Positions 1 through 8,524 of a DNA stretch of 26,982 nucleotides are shown here, in pieces. The position numbers and the translations under genes are program-made. A model generated the notes under the pieces. The model was not told the DNA's origin. It made no database searches and saw nothing but the letters and a program-made list of their open reading frames with translations. Within the stretch, counting starts at the first letter, position 1; the number at the start of each line of letters is the position of its first letter. Source of the DNA: Haplomitrium mnioides (lineage: Eukaryota; Marchantiophyta; Haplomitriopsida; Calobryales); the NCBI GenBank assembly GCA_049999725.1, contig JBNGIS010035140.1:1-26982 (forward strand). Direction: 5' to 3'.

Positions 1-230
1 CACTCTTGCTCTCACCCTTCTAACTCTCAACACACTCCTCACTCTATGAAAGACTACTCCTCAAGTGCTTGCCCTCCAATGAGTCTTCAAAGTAGCTCCT
101 CCAAGAGCTCCTCCAAGCGCTTCTCCAAAGGTCTCTCACAACTCTAAAATCTCCAAATGAAAACCAAGTCCCAACTCAAGCTCTACCTCCTCTCCTCCTC
201 CTTATATACTAGTCTAGATAATTACTAGAA
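1..230 (-). other. CT-rich flank, possibly the 3' part of an unrelated LTR
   Basis: This segment is strongly pyrimidine-rich on the plus strand (repeated ctcctcc and ctccaag). Read on the minus strand it starts with a TATA-like motif (201-210) and continues as a purine-rich GGAGGAGG and TTGGAGGAGC tract. That layout resembles the promoter-to-R/U5 part of a plant LTR. It shares no obvious sequence with the array starting at 811. No coding frame is convincing. The LTR reading is inference from composition only; a plant promoter and leader or simple repetitive DNA fit as well. Confidence 0.3.
201..210 (-). promoter_or_regulatory. candidate TATA box, minus strand
   Basis: The reverse complement reads AGTATATAAG, close to the plant TATA consensus, and is followed on the minus strand by a long GA-rich stretch as in many plant LTR leaders. 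No gene downstream confirms it, so this is motif evidence only. Confidence 0.3.
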
Positions 231-304
231 GTAAAACTAAATATTCTATCACCCTAGGTAAAGAATCTATGGTGATTATCTCTCTAATTATTAATTCCTA
301 CAAG

Positions 305-404
305 NNNNNNNNNNNNNNNNNNNNNNNNNNNNNNNNNNNNNNNNNNNNNNNNNNNNNNNNNNNNNNNNNNNNNNNNNNNNNNNNNNNNNNNNNNNNNNNN
401 NNNN
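305..404. other. assembly gap (100 N)
   Basis: Exactly 100 consecutive N characters, the conventional placeholder for a scaffold join of unknown size. Sequence on the two sides may not be adjacent in the genome, and any frame drawn across it is meaningless. Confidence 0.97.
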
Positions 405-810
405 GTACTATACCTTGTTGGAAAGCTTGTCAAGTAAGCTTTCTACCCATATAATAATATTTTTATTTTCTAATTTGTAGATACTCTCTATTTTGACTTT
501 TCCGCAGCTCACTTTTGTAACTTTAACTGGTTATAACTTCCGGTTTACAATAGCTTGTTCACTTCTGTAAATTGGCACTAATTACTTAAGCACTATTATA
601 TCCCTGTATAAAATATCAACTTCTAAACATTTCTAATAAGAACACAATTTACTCTATACTCAATTCTACACATATTAAAGAAAACCGATTAAATCTAAGT
701 TTCTCCTCATAACTTCTAAGTCTTCTCCATACTTCATCAAAGTGCACCCCATGCTATAATAGGGGTTTAAGCACATAAGAATCTTCACAAAACCATCCCA
801 TGCCTTCACA
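405..810. other. AT-rich intergenic or unclassified repetitive flank
   Basis: About 400 bases of AT-rich sequence with no open frame of note, no RNA gene and no similarity that I can see to the LTRs that follow. Composition changes sharply near 811, where the CpG-rich LTR0 sequence begins, marking the edge of the array. It could be older transposon remnant or host spacer. Confidence 0.5.
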
Positions 811-2423
811 GTCCGACGCCACCCCACCAAGGGGTAGGCGAACTGTCGCACGGACCCTTCTTCCGAAGTTGACCTTCAGAAACACCTCTCGGCTGCTCAG
901 CGCACCACGTTTCCGAAGCCTCCTAGGGACTCCCTACGCTCGCCACATCATCCGTAGAACCACCGCGGACTTCCCCTGCTCCCCGAATAAGAACGGTGTT
1001 GATGTCGCTATTTCAACGTACCTTCGAAATAAGAACTACTCGCGCGCTGGAGGCTAGCTTCGTCAACACTTCCTAAAGCTCATTATAAGAACTGCAAGGC
1101 CTTTTCAGACTATTTGCCCCTTTCAAACTTTCTGCCGCACCCCGTTGAACTTTTACTTTTCTGGATGCCAAAGCGGCAAAGTGTCACCCTTTCAGTGTCG
1201 GTAGCTCCTCCGTCCGTCGCACTGGCATTACCTTTGTTTTCTGGCCGCTCTCATCTCGCTCGCCGATTCGCCGACATATCATGCTTTCGTCGTGCCATTC
1301 ATTTCCCCCCACTGGATAGGCGCCATATCGCCCTTCTAGCTCAGCCTTCTTCCCGTTGGACGGTTTGCGTTGGGTTACCGCTTCGCCACTCATGCACGTC
1401 GTTCGAACCGGTTCGCCGACAAGTCACCTTTTTGACTTTACTGCTCTTATTCAGTCAGATCAGTGATCAGTCCCCCTTTCGGCTCTCCTCTGTGTTTCCT
1501 CTTTGGCAAATCTGCGCTAGGTTGCCCCTTCGGCTTCCGCGATCCTCCTCCTCTTGGATCTTGGATATGTCGCCCTTCCGGCACTATCCCAATTTCCTTC
1601 GGCCACGCCCGCGATAAGTCGTTGTTTTGGGCCCCTTTTCTTGCTCCCCTGTTGGGTTCCTCGCGGATCCCTCTTAACTGGGTTCTCCACGTCGCAAGAC
1701 GCTTCGGAACCAGGTTAAGTGGGCTCCCCACTTAGGGAGGCGCCTTTCCGCAGATCTGCGGGCCTCCTGGTGCTGCCACGTTGTCCGTGGAATCCCGCGA
1801 AGGGCTCTGGAGACGCCACATTTCCGTGGAATCTCGTAGGCCTTTCGAGGACTCCACTCTTCCTTTAGGACTTACCGACTCAGATGGATCGTTCGATCGG
1901 CCTCTGCAGGTTTCTCTCTTGCTTGTGAGATCGAGGCGTCCCTCTTCCCTGGCCTTGCTTGCCCTTGTGACAATCTCACCTCCTCCTATCAACTCCTGAT
2001 ACTTGCTTCCCGATTTGTGGCCGCTGTAGGACACCCTGGATCTGCCTTTCTTTGGAGTGCCTTCGGGCTTCCTTGTTGTTGATCCCTTATTCTTCCTCCT
2101 GCGATCACCTCGCCATGGGTGGCTGCTCTATTCCTTCTCCCCAGCTCCCATCCCCGCATCCTCCTTAGGCCCACAGATTCCCGCTGGCCTGCTTTGACAT
2201 TGAGAATGGGGCCCCTCCCTTGGCTGGTGATCAATGCTCTCCTTCCTCCTCTCCTCCGCCATGATCATGTTTCCCTCCATGGACTCATGCACCCTGCTCT
2301 TATCAACTGTTTGAGGTAATCAGCTGTTCTTGAGGGCCTTCACACTTGCAAAGGGAACAATATGGCCAGTGGTGCTTCCGATTTCGTGAATTTAGCTTTA
2401 GTGCTACAAACTACCGGCTGACA
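811..2423 (-). mobile_element. LTR0, partial LTR of the gag-only Ty3-type element
   Basis: Collinear with 6507-8124, 9890-11512 and 15600-17225, so it is the U3-side half of the same LTR read on the minus strand. Its right edge is the LTR terminus: plus-strand ctgaca at 2418-2423, which is TGTCAG at the LTR start, followed directly by the polypurine tract of internal A. The left edge at about 811 is a truncation: about 2.2 kb, including the TATA-bearing part, is missing and AT-rich flank begins. It serves as the 3' LTR of internal A. It carries one copy of the conserved hairpin (1716-1734) and the open antisense frames seen in the other copies. Confidence 0.8.
1716..1734. repeat. conserved LTR hairpin, LTR0 copy
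   Basis: TAAGTGGGCTCCCCACTTA is a perfect inverted repeat with 8-base arms and a 3-base CTC loop. The same element recurs at the same LTR position at 7417, 10803 and 16515, and three diverged copies lie in the plus-strand LTR. A protein-binding palindrome or RNA hairpin is possible; no function is shown. Confidence 0.75.
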
Positions 2424-2437
2424 TAACTCCCCCATCA
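2424..2437 (-). promoter_or_regulatory. polypurine tract next to LTR0
   Basis: On the minus strand the bases directly before the LTR start read TGATGGGGGAGTTA, a G-rich purine run of the kind that primes plus-strand DNA synthesis in LTR retrotransposons. The same motif sits at the matching LTR border at 11513 and 17226, which fixes the direction of the element and the LTR edge. Confidence 0.7.
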
Positions 2438-2560
2438 AGTGTGACGCGTCCCCGCGAACACACCTCCTCTCTCTCGATTCTCTCGTGCCTCTGCTGCTGG
2501 TTGTTGGGCCGACTCTGTAACTCTTGCAAAACAACCCCACGAAACGCCCTCCCAACAAAA

Positions 2561-2590
2561 CACACACTCACACACACACACACACGTACA
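2561..2590. repeat. CA/TG microsatellite, internal A
   Basis: An interrupted (CA)n run lying between the post-gag spacer and the polypurine tract. The same place carries shorter, differently interrupted CA runs in internal B (11633-11658) and C (17361-17385), so the microsatellite belongs to the family and has varied in length since the copies split. Confidence 0.9.
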
Positions 2591-3231
2591 CCTGTGCGCA
2601 TTCTGCTCGCTCAGCCATTTCCTCGGATCCCACACAAAAGTCGTGCTTCCCGATTTTGGTTTGAGGGGAATATGAGGTCTCTGCAGCAACATGCCTTGCT
2701 GCATTCCCTTCTGCATCGTGAACCATACCTCAGACCTGGGATCCCTTTGCTGACCTGTTTCCCTTGGCTTGGGGGCACGCCCAACACACACTCACAAAGA
2801 ACCGTTGATCAGACAAGCATATGCAAAGGTGTTGTACTTCGGGCCTGTAACTTTGCAGTTACATACAATGTTGGTGGTAACAGGGCTGCCCGTAACAATT
2901 CTTCCCATGTCACCAAGATCCTTGGGTTGCATCTAGGTGAGCTTCTTCTCTGGATTGACATTGGGCTCATTTTTCGACACCTTCGGATACTCTGGGCTAC
3001 AATCGAGTATTTCCATTATCGTGCATTCCACCACTTGAGGAGGCTCTAACTTGACTACACTTGGCAGGTGCTCGTCATGACTCTCTCCCTCCGGGTACAC
3101 CGTATTCGACCCCCCTTGCATTTTGGGTTCCGGGCTCGACCGACATTAGTCTTCCGGTGGGTCCTCCTCTTGGGGGAAATAAGGTTCAGTTGCGCCATCT
3201 CCTCCTTGCTCTGGTAGGGCCCTTCCCTGGT

Positions 3232-4074
3232 CCCTTGATTGGTGCGCGGAGTCCCCTTCTTCCGGTCCATATTCCTCCACCTCCGCTTGAATGTCGTAAT
3301 TCTGGAGATCTTGCACCGCGACCAGGGATGCTTTCGCCTCTTGGAGCTCATTTGGATTGCCTCATGATTGCTGCTCCAGGACATGCCTTAGGTCCTCACT
3401 GTCTGCCTTCTCCTCTGTTTGGGTCAGGTAGAACCAAGTGGGGTATTCCACCTCGTATTCAGAATAGCTCATGGATGACCACACTTGATTCGTACCCTTC
3501 TTCGCCCTCCGCCTTTTCTGGCTATTGCTCTTCCGATGAGACTTAGATGTAGCTTTGGATTTCCCATGACAACACTCCTCTGAGGCAGAGGTCTCCTCCT
3601 TCATCCAGATTGCTTCCTCGTCTTCACACTGGGGATGCGCTGTGATTGGCCACTATACTTCTACCCCCATGGTTCCAGGAAGTTGAGGGAAACATGTCCA
3701 GGCTAGCCACAATTCTAGCACACCATAACAATTCTCTTCGGTGGTCCTATTGCGACCCATTCATATGATTGTTCAGCTCTCTAAAGATTTGGCGTGAGGC
3801 TCTAAAGGAGGGTCTGCAGTACCTCCATTTTTTAGCTCAATTCCGCTAAGCGAGCCTTCTCTCCCTTGGCAACCCTTTTGATCGTTTGCTTCCGTCTTTG
3901 ATTCTTCTTTCTCGAAGATCTCGGTTCATCAAAGCTGCTGCTAGAGGAGTCACTGTCACTTTCCACAGTAGATGTAGAGCTTTCTTTTGTGTCTTTATTG
4001 CTGCTTGAACCCTCTGAAGAATATCCTAACACATGCTTAGCCCGTCTTTTCCTTCTCCCATGGCCATGGCCCAT
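3232..4074 (-). pseudogene. gag: gag pseudogene, copy A
   Basis: The best start is the ATG at 4074. The N-terminal part (about 80 codons) is rich in Ser, Asp and Glu, then in Lys and Arg, and opens with MGHGHGRRKRRAKH. It ends at a TAA (3832-3834) found at the same place in copies B and C. Two codons later an ATG opens the knuckle-bearing part. In this copy that part is ruined: several nonsense codons lie between 3835 and 3605, one where the knuckle Trp should be, and the last knuckle Cys reads Phe. The C-terminal part is open from 3604 to 3362 and shows the family motif WSSMSYSEYE. In the family, gag forms the particle and the knuckle binds genomic RNA. This copy cannot make a working protein. 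Confidence 0.75.
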
Positions 4075-4269
4075 TCTTCCAGTTGAAGAAAACTTTCACT
4101 CCTCCCAAATATGGTAACTTGGCCTCTTCTGTCGGCCACTCATCCTCAACAGACTCACACCCAGTTGCTCTGTTTCTCGGAAGTAACCTTCTCACCAACT
4201 GACTTGAGTCTCTTGTACACACAGTAGTCTTTCTGGTTCGGGTTGGTCTCAGGTTTTTCCAAACCCTTG

Positions 4270-4287
4270 GCCCTCCTTCTAGCGCCA
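4270..4287 (-). promoter_or_regulatory. primer-binding site, internal A
   Basis: On the minus strand TGGCGCTAGAAGGAGGGC starts five bases inside the LTR1 border. TGG at its 5' end matches the CCA end of a tRNA, as expected for a minus-strand primer site. The same 18 bases occur at 13340-13357 and 23281-23298. It is not the common initiator-Met site (TGGTATCAGAGC). I cannot name the primer tRNA from memory. Confidence 0.75.
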
Positions 4288-4910
4288 AAAAATTCACGTC
4301 ACTCCCCTGTTTCAAGCCTTAACCTTTTCAGGCCTTGTTTTTTAGTGCTAGGGAGGACGGGTTTCGGGTTTCTAGGTTCTTTTCTGAGATGGCCCCTTGC
4401 CAGTTACCACTTTCACACCTTAATGACTCTTCCTCTCCTTACAGGCCTGGTATGCTTCTCTCACTCTTCTTCTTCACACACTCAAGTCAAACATTCAGTA
4501 CCATACACAGGTCCACATCCATTAAACCCAGCTGTGATTTGTGCGATTCTTCCTCTTTATTCCTAAGACCCAATGACTTAGGCCCTGCCACCTTATTTGT
4601 GCTTGAGCAAAATGGTGTTGGTGACCTGCACAGTTGAACACTACAAAAGGCTGGACTCCGCCTCTCAGGGTTGTCACAGAGCTGGACTAGATTATCCTAA
4701 CTACCCTACATGCACTAATTCCTAAGTATGCAAACAGGATCAAGAACAAAGAGCATTCACCTCCAAGATACCAGACTTGTGTCGAGGGATTGGACTCCCC
4801 CTTCAAGTGTGTTCCCAATGTCTGCTCAGCTGAACCAATGTCCACTAATCTAACAACTCAAAGGGACACACATGCAGAAAGGCAATCTAACTACACATAT
4901 ATGAACAACA

Positions 4911-4920
4911 CTTATATACA
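4911..4920 (-). promoter_or_regulatory. candidate TATA box of LTR1
   Basis: The minus strand reads TGTATATAAG and sits about 620 bases before the LTR 3' end, a plausible place for the U3/R border. The same ten bases are kept in LTR3 at 13981-13990. LTR2 has lost this part of the LTR. No transcript evidence is available. Confidence 0.45.
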
Positions 4921-5210
4921 ATATATGCAAGAGAAACTAGAGTCCTTGAAGGCCCTCTAGAATTCTAACTGAATTATACTTCCCTTGTGAATCGTGCTGC
5001 CTTACAATCGCAGTCCAGCAACCCACACACCCTCCTCTCCAGATAGTTTTTTAACTTCCCTCACGAGAAGCCCTGTTTTTACTTCCTCACGCTAGGAAGA
5101 GAGTTTCTTTTACTTCCACCTCTAGAAGATAGCTTTACCAGCTCCACGTAGCCCACTCCACCCTCGAGCCTCGACAAGTCTTACTATGCAGTGCACCGGC
5201 ACGGGCACAA

Positions 5211-5229
5211 CCCCCCCCCCCCCCCCCCC
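5211..5229. repeat. homopolymer C run (G run on element strand)
   Basis: Nineteen C in a row. The matching place has ten C in LTR2 (8567-8576) and five in LTR3 (14282-14286). Length variation between paralogous copies is expected of slippage. Sequencing error in the run is possible. Confidence 0.9.
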
Positions 5230-5306
5230 TTCTCAGCTCCACTTCAAGAATAACACACCAGAGTGTCTTCAGAACACTCTGGGCTGATGCTCACACACAA
5301 AGAACG

Positions 5307-5846
5307 GCAGAGACAACCCCAAGCTCCTCACTTAGCGGCCTTTCCCGAAGTCATAACTGGCCGGAATCCCTTCGAATCTACGTATCAGTAACCCTCCGCT
5401 CTGGTCCACCGACAAGGATGAGGTCACCTGGTTCTTCCCCCAGTCCTCTTCTAAATCCCCCTGGCCCCCTAGAGCTAGTACCCTTGCTTCACGTTGTTCC
5501 TCACTGAATTCCCACTCCTGCCGCCCCTCGTTGCGGTTTCCTTGTCCTCAAGTCGTGATGCTTCTACACAGAGAATGCAGAGACGACCCCAAGTCCTCCC
5601 ATGGTGGCCTCTCCTAAAGTCATAGCTGACTAGAATACAATCGAGACCCCGTATCAGTAACCCTCCGCTCTAGTCCACCGGCAAGGATAAGTTCACTTGG
5701 ATCGCCCGAGCATCCAGAGCTCACTACTCTGCAACACTCGGCGCCCCTCCAATCCACCTCCGAATTCCCTGGCCCTTTGGAGCTAGTAATTCTGCTTCAC
5801 GTTGTCTTGTCAATGAATTCAAACCCCAGCCCCACTTCGTTGCGAT
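5307..5846 (-). repeat. 270-bp direct duplication inside LTR1
   Basis: The block starting gcagagacaacccca at 5307 recurs, diverged, at 5577, including the later cagtaaccctccgctc stretch. The offset is 270 bases. LTR2 (8655 and 8925) and LTR3 (14366 and 14635) have the same duplication, so it predates the array. Confidence 0.7.
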
Positions 5847-6259
5847 TCCCCTTCACATGCAGTTGTTCCGCGCCCTTAGATTGTCTGTGCATCAACCTGG
5901 AAGAATTCGATGAGAAACAATGTATACTCTCCTCGCGCGCGGGCCCTTGACGCCCGATCCAATGAATAGTCGTTATTGCCATTAGCTCGAAACAGGGGAC
6001 GACGACGCGTGGCTTCACTGTTAGGTAATTCCATTACCACGAGATGGGAGGAAGCGCCGCGTGTCTAGCAGTCACTTGAACAAGGAGCTCCGAGGAATCT
6101 GAGGAGAAGAGATTTCGCAAATTCCCACAGGAGCAAGTCTGAAGAGGCGCTTCGGAACCGAGTTCCGCAGTGCCCCACGGAACGGACTCCAAAGAATCTC
6201 CTTAGATCCCCCCGTAGATGCTTCTTCTTTCTCCTCGTGCCACGTCGTCCGCTGCACCG

Positions 6260-6600
6260 CCCTGCAAGGAGGTAGGCTGACCGTCACGCTGAACTCTTCC
6301 TCCGTAGTTGACCAGCGAGTTGCCCGAGGTCAAGTGAACTCCTCTCCTAGCACTGTGTGTCCCGTGAATTGCCTCGGGGTCCCTGGAGTTGCTACGTCCT
6401 CCGAAGGTCGCCGCCCCGCAAACGGGTAGGCGGACCGTCGCGCAGACCTCCTTCCGATGTTGACCCACAGAACCCTTCCGTGCTTCCCAAGGCGCCACGT
6501 CATCCGAAGGGCGCCATCTGACGTCGCTCCGCCAAGGGGTAGGCGGACCGTCGTGCGGACCCTTCTTCCAAAGTTGACCTTCGGAAACACCTCCCGACTC
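6260..6600 (-). repeat. CpG-rich subrepeat block in LTR1
   Basis: Units marked by gtaggcggaccgtcg and a following gttgacc recur at 6272, 6426 and 6539, giving offsets of 154 and 113 bases. Matching units lie in LTR2 (9654, 9818, 9929) and LTR3. The block is much richer in CG dinucleotides than the flank at 405-810. It lies in the U3 part of the LTR, where subrepeats often carry enhancer sites, but that role is inference. Confidence 0.65.
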
Positions 6601-7416
6601 CTTAGCGCACCACGTTTCGGAAGCCTCCCACGGACTCCTTGCGCTGGCCTTGTCATCCGTAGAACCGCCGCAGACTTCCCCTGCTCGCCGAATAAGAACG
6701 GTGTCCATGTCATCATTTCAACGTACCTCCGAAGTAAGAACTACTCGCGCGCCTTAGGCTAGCTTCGTCAACACTTTCGAAAGCTCGTTATAAGAACTAC
6801 AAGGCCCTTTCGGACTGTTCGCCCCTTTCGAACTTTCTGCCGCACCTCGTCGAACTTTTACCTTTCTAGATGCCGAAGCGGAAAAGTGTCACCCTTTTAG
6901 TGCCGGTAGCTCCTCCGTCGGTCACATCGGCGTTATCTTCGTTTTCCGGCCACTCTCATCTCGCTTGCCGATTCGCCGACGTATCATGCTTTCGCCGTGC
7001 CCTTCATTTCCCCCCATCGGATAGGCACCATATCGCTCTTCTGGCTCAACCTTCTTCACGTTGGACGGTTTGTGTTGGGTCACCGCTTCGCCACTCATGC
7101 GTGTCGAACCAGTTCGCCGACAAGTTGCCTTTTCGATTTCACTGCTCTTATTCGGTCAGATCAGTGATCAATCCCCCTTTCGGCTCTCCTCTGTGTTTCC
7201 TCTTTGGCGAATCTGCGCTAGGTCGCCCCTTCGGCTTCTGCGCTCCTCCTCCTCTCGGATCTTGGATATGTCGCCCCTCCGGCACTCTCCCGATTTCCTT
7301 CGGCCAGGCCCATGATAAGTCGTTGTTTCGGGCCCCTTTCCTTGCTCCCGTGTTGGGTTCCTCGCGGATCCCTCTTAACCGGGCTCTCTACGTCGTAAGA
7401 CGCTTCAGAATCAGGT

Positions 7417-7435
7417 TAAGTGAGCTCCCCACTTA
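7417..7435. repeat. conserved LTR hairpin, LTR1 copy
   Basis: TAAGTGAG, loop CTC, CCCACTTA: the same inverted repeat as at 1716 with one mismatch in the left arm. It lies 5701 bases from the LTR0 copy, which measures the length of one LTR plus internal unit. Confidence 0.7.
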
Positions 7436-8124
7436 GGGAGGCGCCTTTCCGAAGATCTGTGGGCCTCCTGGTGCTGCCACGTTGTCCATGGAATCCCACG
7501 AAGGGCTCTGGAGATGCCACATTTCCGTGGAATCTCGCCGGCCTTCCGGGGACTCCACTCTTCCTTTAGGACTTACTGACTCGGATGGATCATTCGATCG
7601 GCCTCTGCAGGGTTCGCTCTTGCTTGCGGGATCAAGGCGTCCCTCTTCCCTGGCCTTGCTCGCCCTCGTGACGATCTCACCTCCTCTTATCAGCTCTTTT
7701 TACTTGCTTTTTGATTTGTAGCCGTTGCAGAACACCCACGATCTGCCTTTCTTCAGAGTGCCTTCGGGCTTCCTTAATGTTGATCCCTTATTCTTCCTCC
7801 TGCGATCACCTCGCCATGGGTGGCTGCTCTATTCCTTCTCCCTAGCTCCCATCCCCGCATCCTTCTTAGGCCCACGGATTCCCGTTGGCCTGCTTTGAAA
7901 TTGAGAATGGGGCCCCTCCCTTGGCTAGCGATCACTGCTCTCCTTCCTCCTCTCCTCCGCCATGATCATGTTTCCCTCCCAGGACTCATGCACCCTGCTC
8001 TTATCAGCTGTTTGAGGTAATCAGCTGTTCTTGAGGGCCTTCACACTTGCAAAGGGAACAATATGGCTAGTGGTGCTTACGATTTCGTGAATTCAGCTTT
8101 AGTGCTCCAAACTACCAGCTGACA

Positions 8125-8524
8125 TTAGGTAATCCCATTACCACGGGATGGGAGAAAGCGCCACATGTCCTGCAGTTGATCGAGGAAAAGCCAATGTAAA
8201 CGGTAACTTCGACGAAGAGCTCCGAGGAATCTTGCGGGGAGAGATTCCGCAGATTCCCGCAGAACCAGGTCCGAAGAGGCTTTCGGATTCGAGTTCCGTA
8301 GTGCTCCACAAAACCGACTCCAAGGAATCTCCTTAGATCCCCTTGTAGATGCTTCTTTCTTCTCCTCGTGCCACGTCGTCTGCTGCACCGCCGTCCGACG
8401 TCGCCCCGCAAGGGGTAGGCTAACCGTCACGCAGACCACTCCCTCCGTAGTTGACCCGCACGTTATCCAAGGTCAGGTGAACTCCTCTCCTAACGCCGCG
8501 TGTCCCGTGAATTGCCTTGGGGTT
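8125..8524 (-). mobile_element. displaced LTR fragment at an LTR1/LTR2 junction
   Basis: The sequence from ttaggtaatccc at 8125 to ccttggggtt matches the middle of the LTR (6027-6390, 9366-9760, 15076-15480), not what should follow an LTR terminus. To its left LTR1 ends normally at 8124. To its right, within cctcgac at 8524, sequence jumps to the part of the LTR that begins at about 5169 in LTR1. So an internal domain and the R-U5 end of LTR2 have been replaced by 400 bases of mid-LTR sequence. Illegitimate or repeat-driven recombination is the likely cause. Confidence 0.7.

Larger units (their letters stand above)
2424..4292 (-). mobile_element. internal domain A of a non-autonomous gag-only retrotransposon
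   Basis: About 1.87 kb bounded by a polypurine tract at one end and a primer-binding site at the other. In element direction it holds leader, gag pseudogene, a post-gag spacer with scattered stops, a TG/CA microsatellite and the polypurine tract. No protease DT/SGA motif, RT, RNase H or integrase is present, and the space is too short for them. By structure this is a TR-GAG or LARD-like element that depends on enzymes made by a related autonomous copy. It is collinear with internal B (11513-13361) and C (17226-19030), which supports the borders. Confidence 0.75.
4293..8124 (-). mobile_element. LTR1, near full-length LTR (about 3.83 kb)
   Basis: Bounded by the primer-binding site of internal A on the left and by the ctgaca terminus on the right (8119-8124). 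It is collinear over its length with LTR3. In element direction it holds a hairpin region, CpG-rich short subrepeats, two 270-bp direct subrepeats, a G-run and a TATA box about 3.2 kb in, leaving about 0.6 kb for R-U5. It lacks about 30 bases near 6080 that LTR2 and LTR3 have. Its left end reads ttcacg where copies B and plus-strand show TG, so the terminal CA has decayed. Its right neighbour is not a polypurine tract but a displaced LTR fragment. Confidence 0.75.

Noticed and set aside
800-1057. Possible host gene encoding a small basic protein
   Set aside because: The frame recurs in every LTR copy, lies opposite to the element strand and has no recognisable domain. It is kept only as an antisense-frame finding.
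1716-1734. Hairpin as a bacterial-type terminator
   Set aside because: There is no U tract, the context is a plant LTR and several copies lie in the U3 part. A structural or binding role is more fitting.
2561-2590. CA tract as a telomeric or centromeric repeat
   Set aside because: It is a short interrupted dinucleotide microsatellite fixed at one place of the transposon internal domain.
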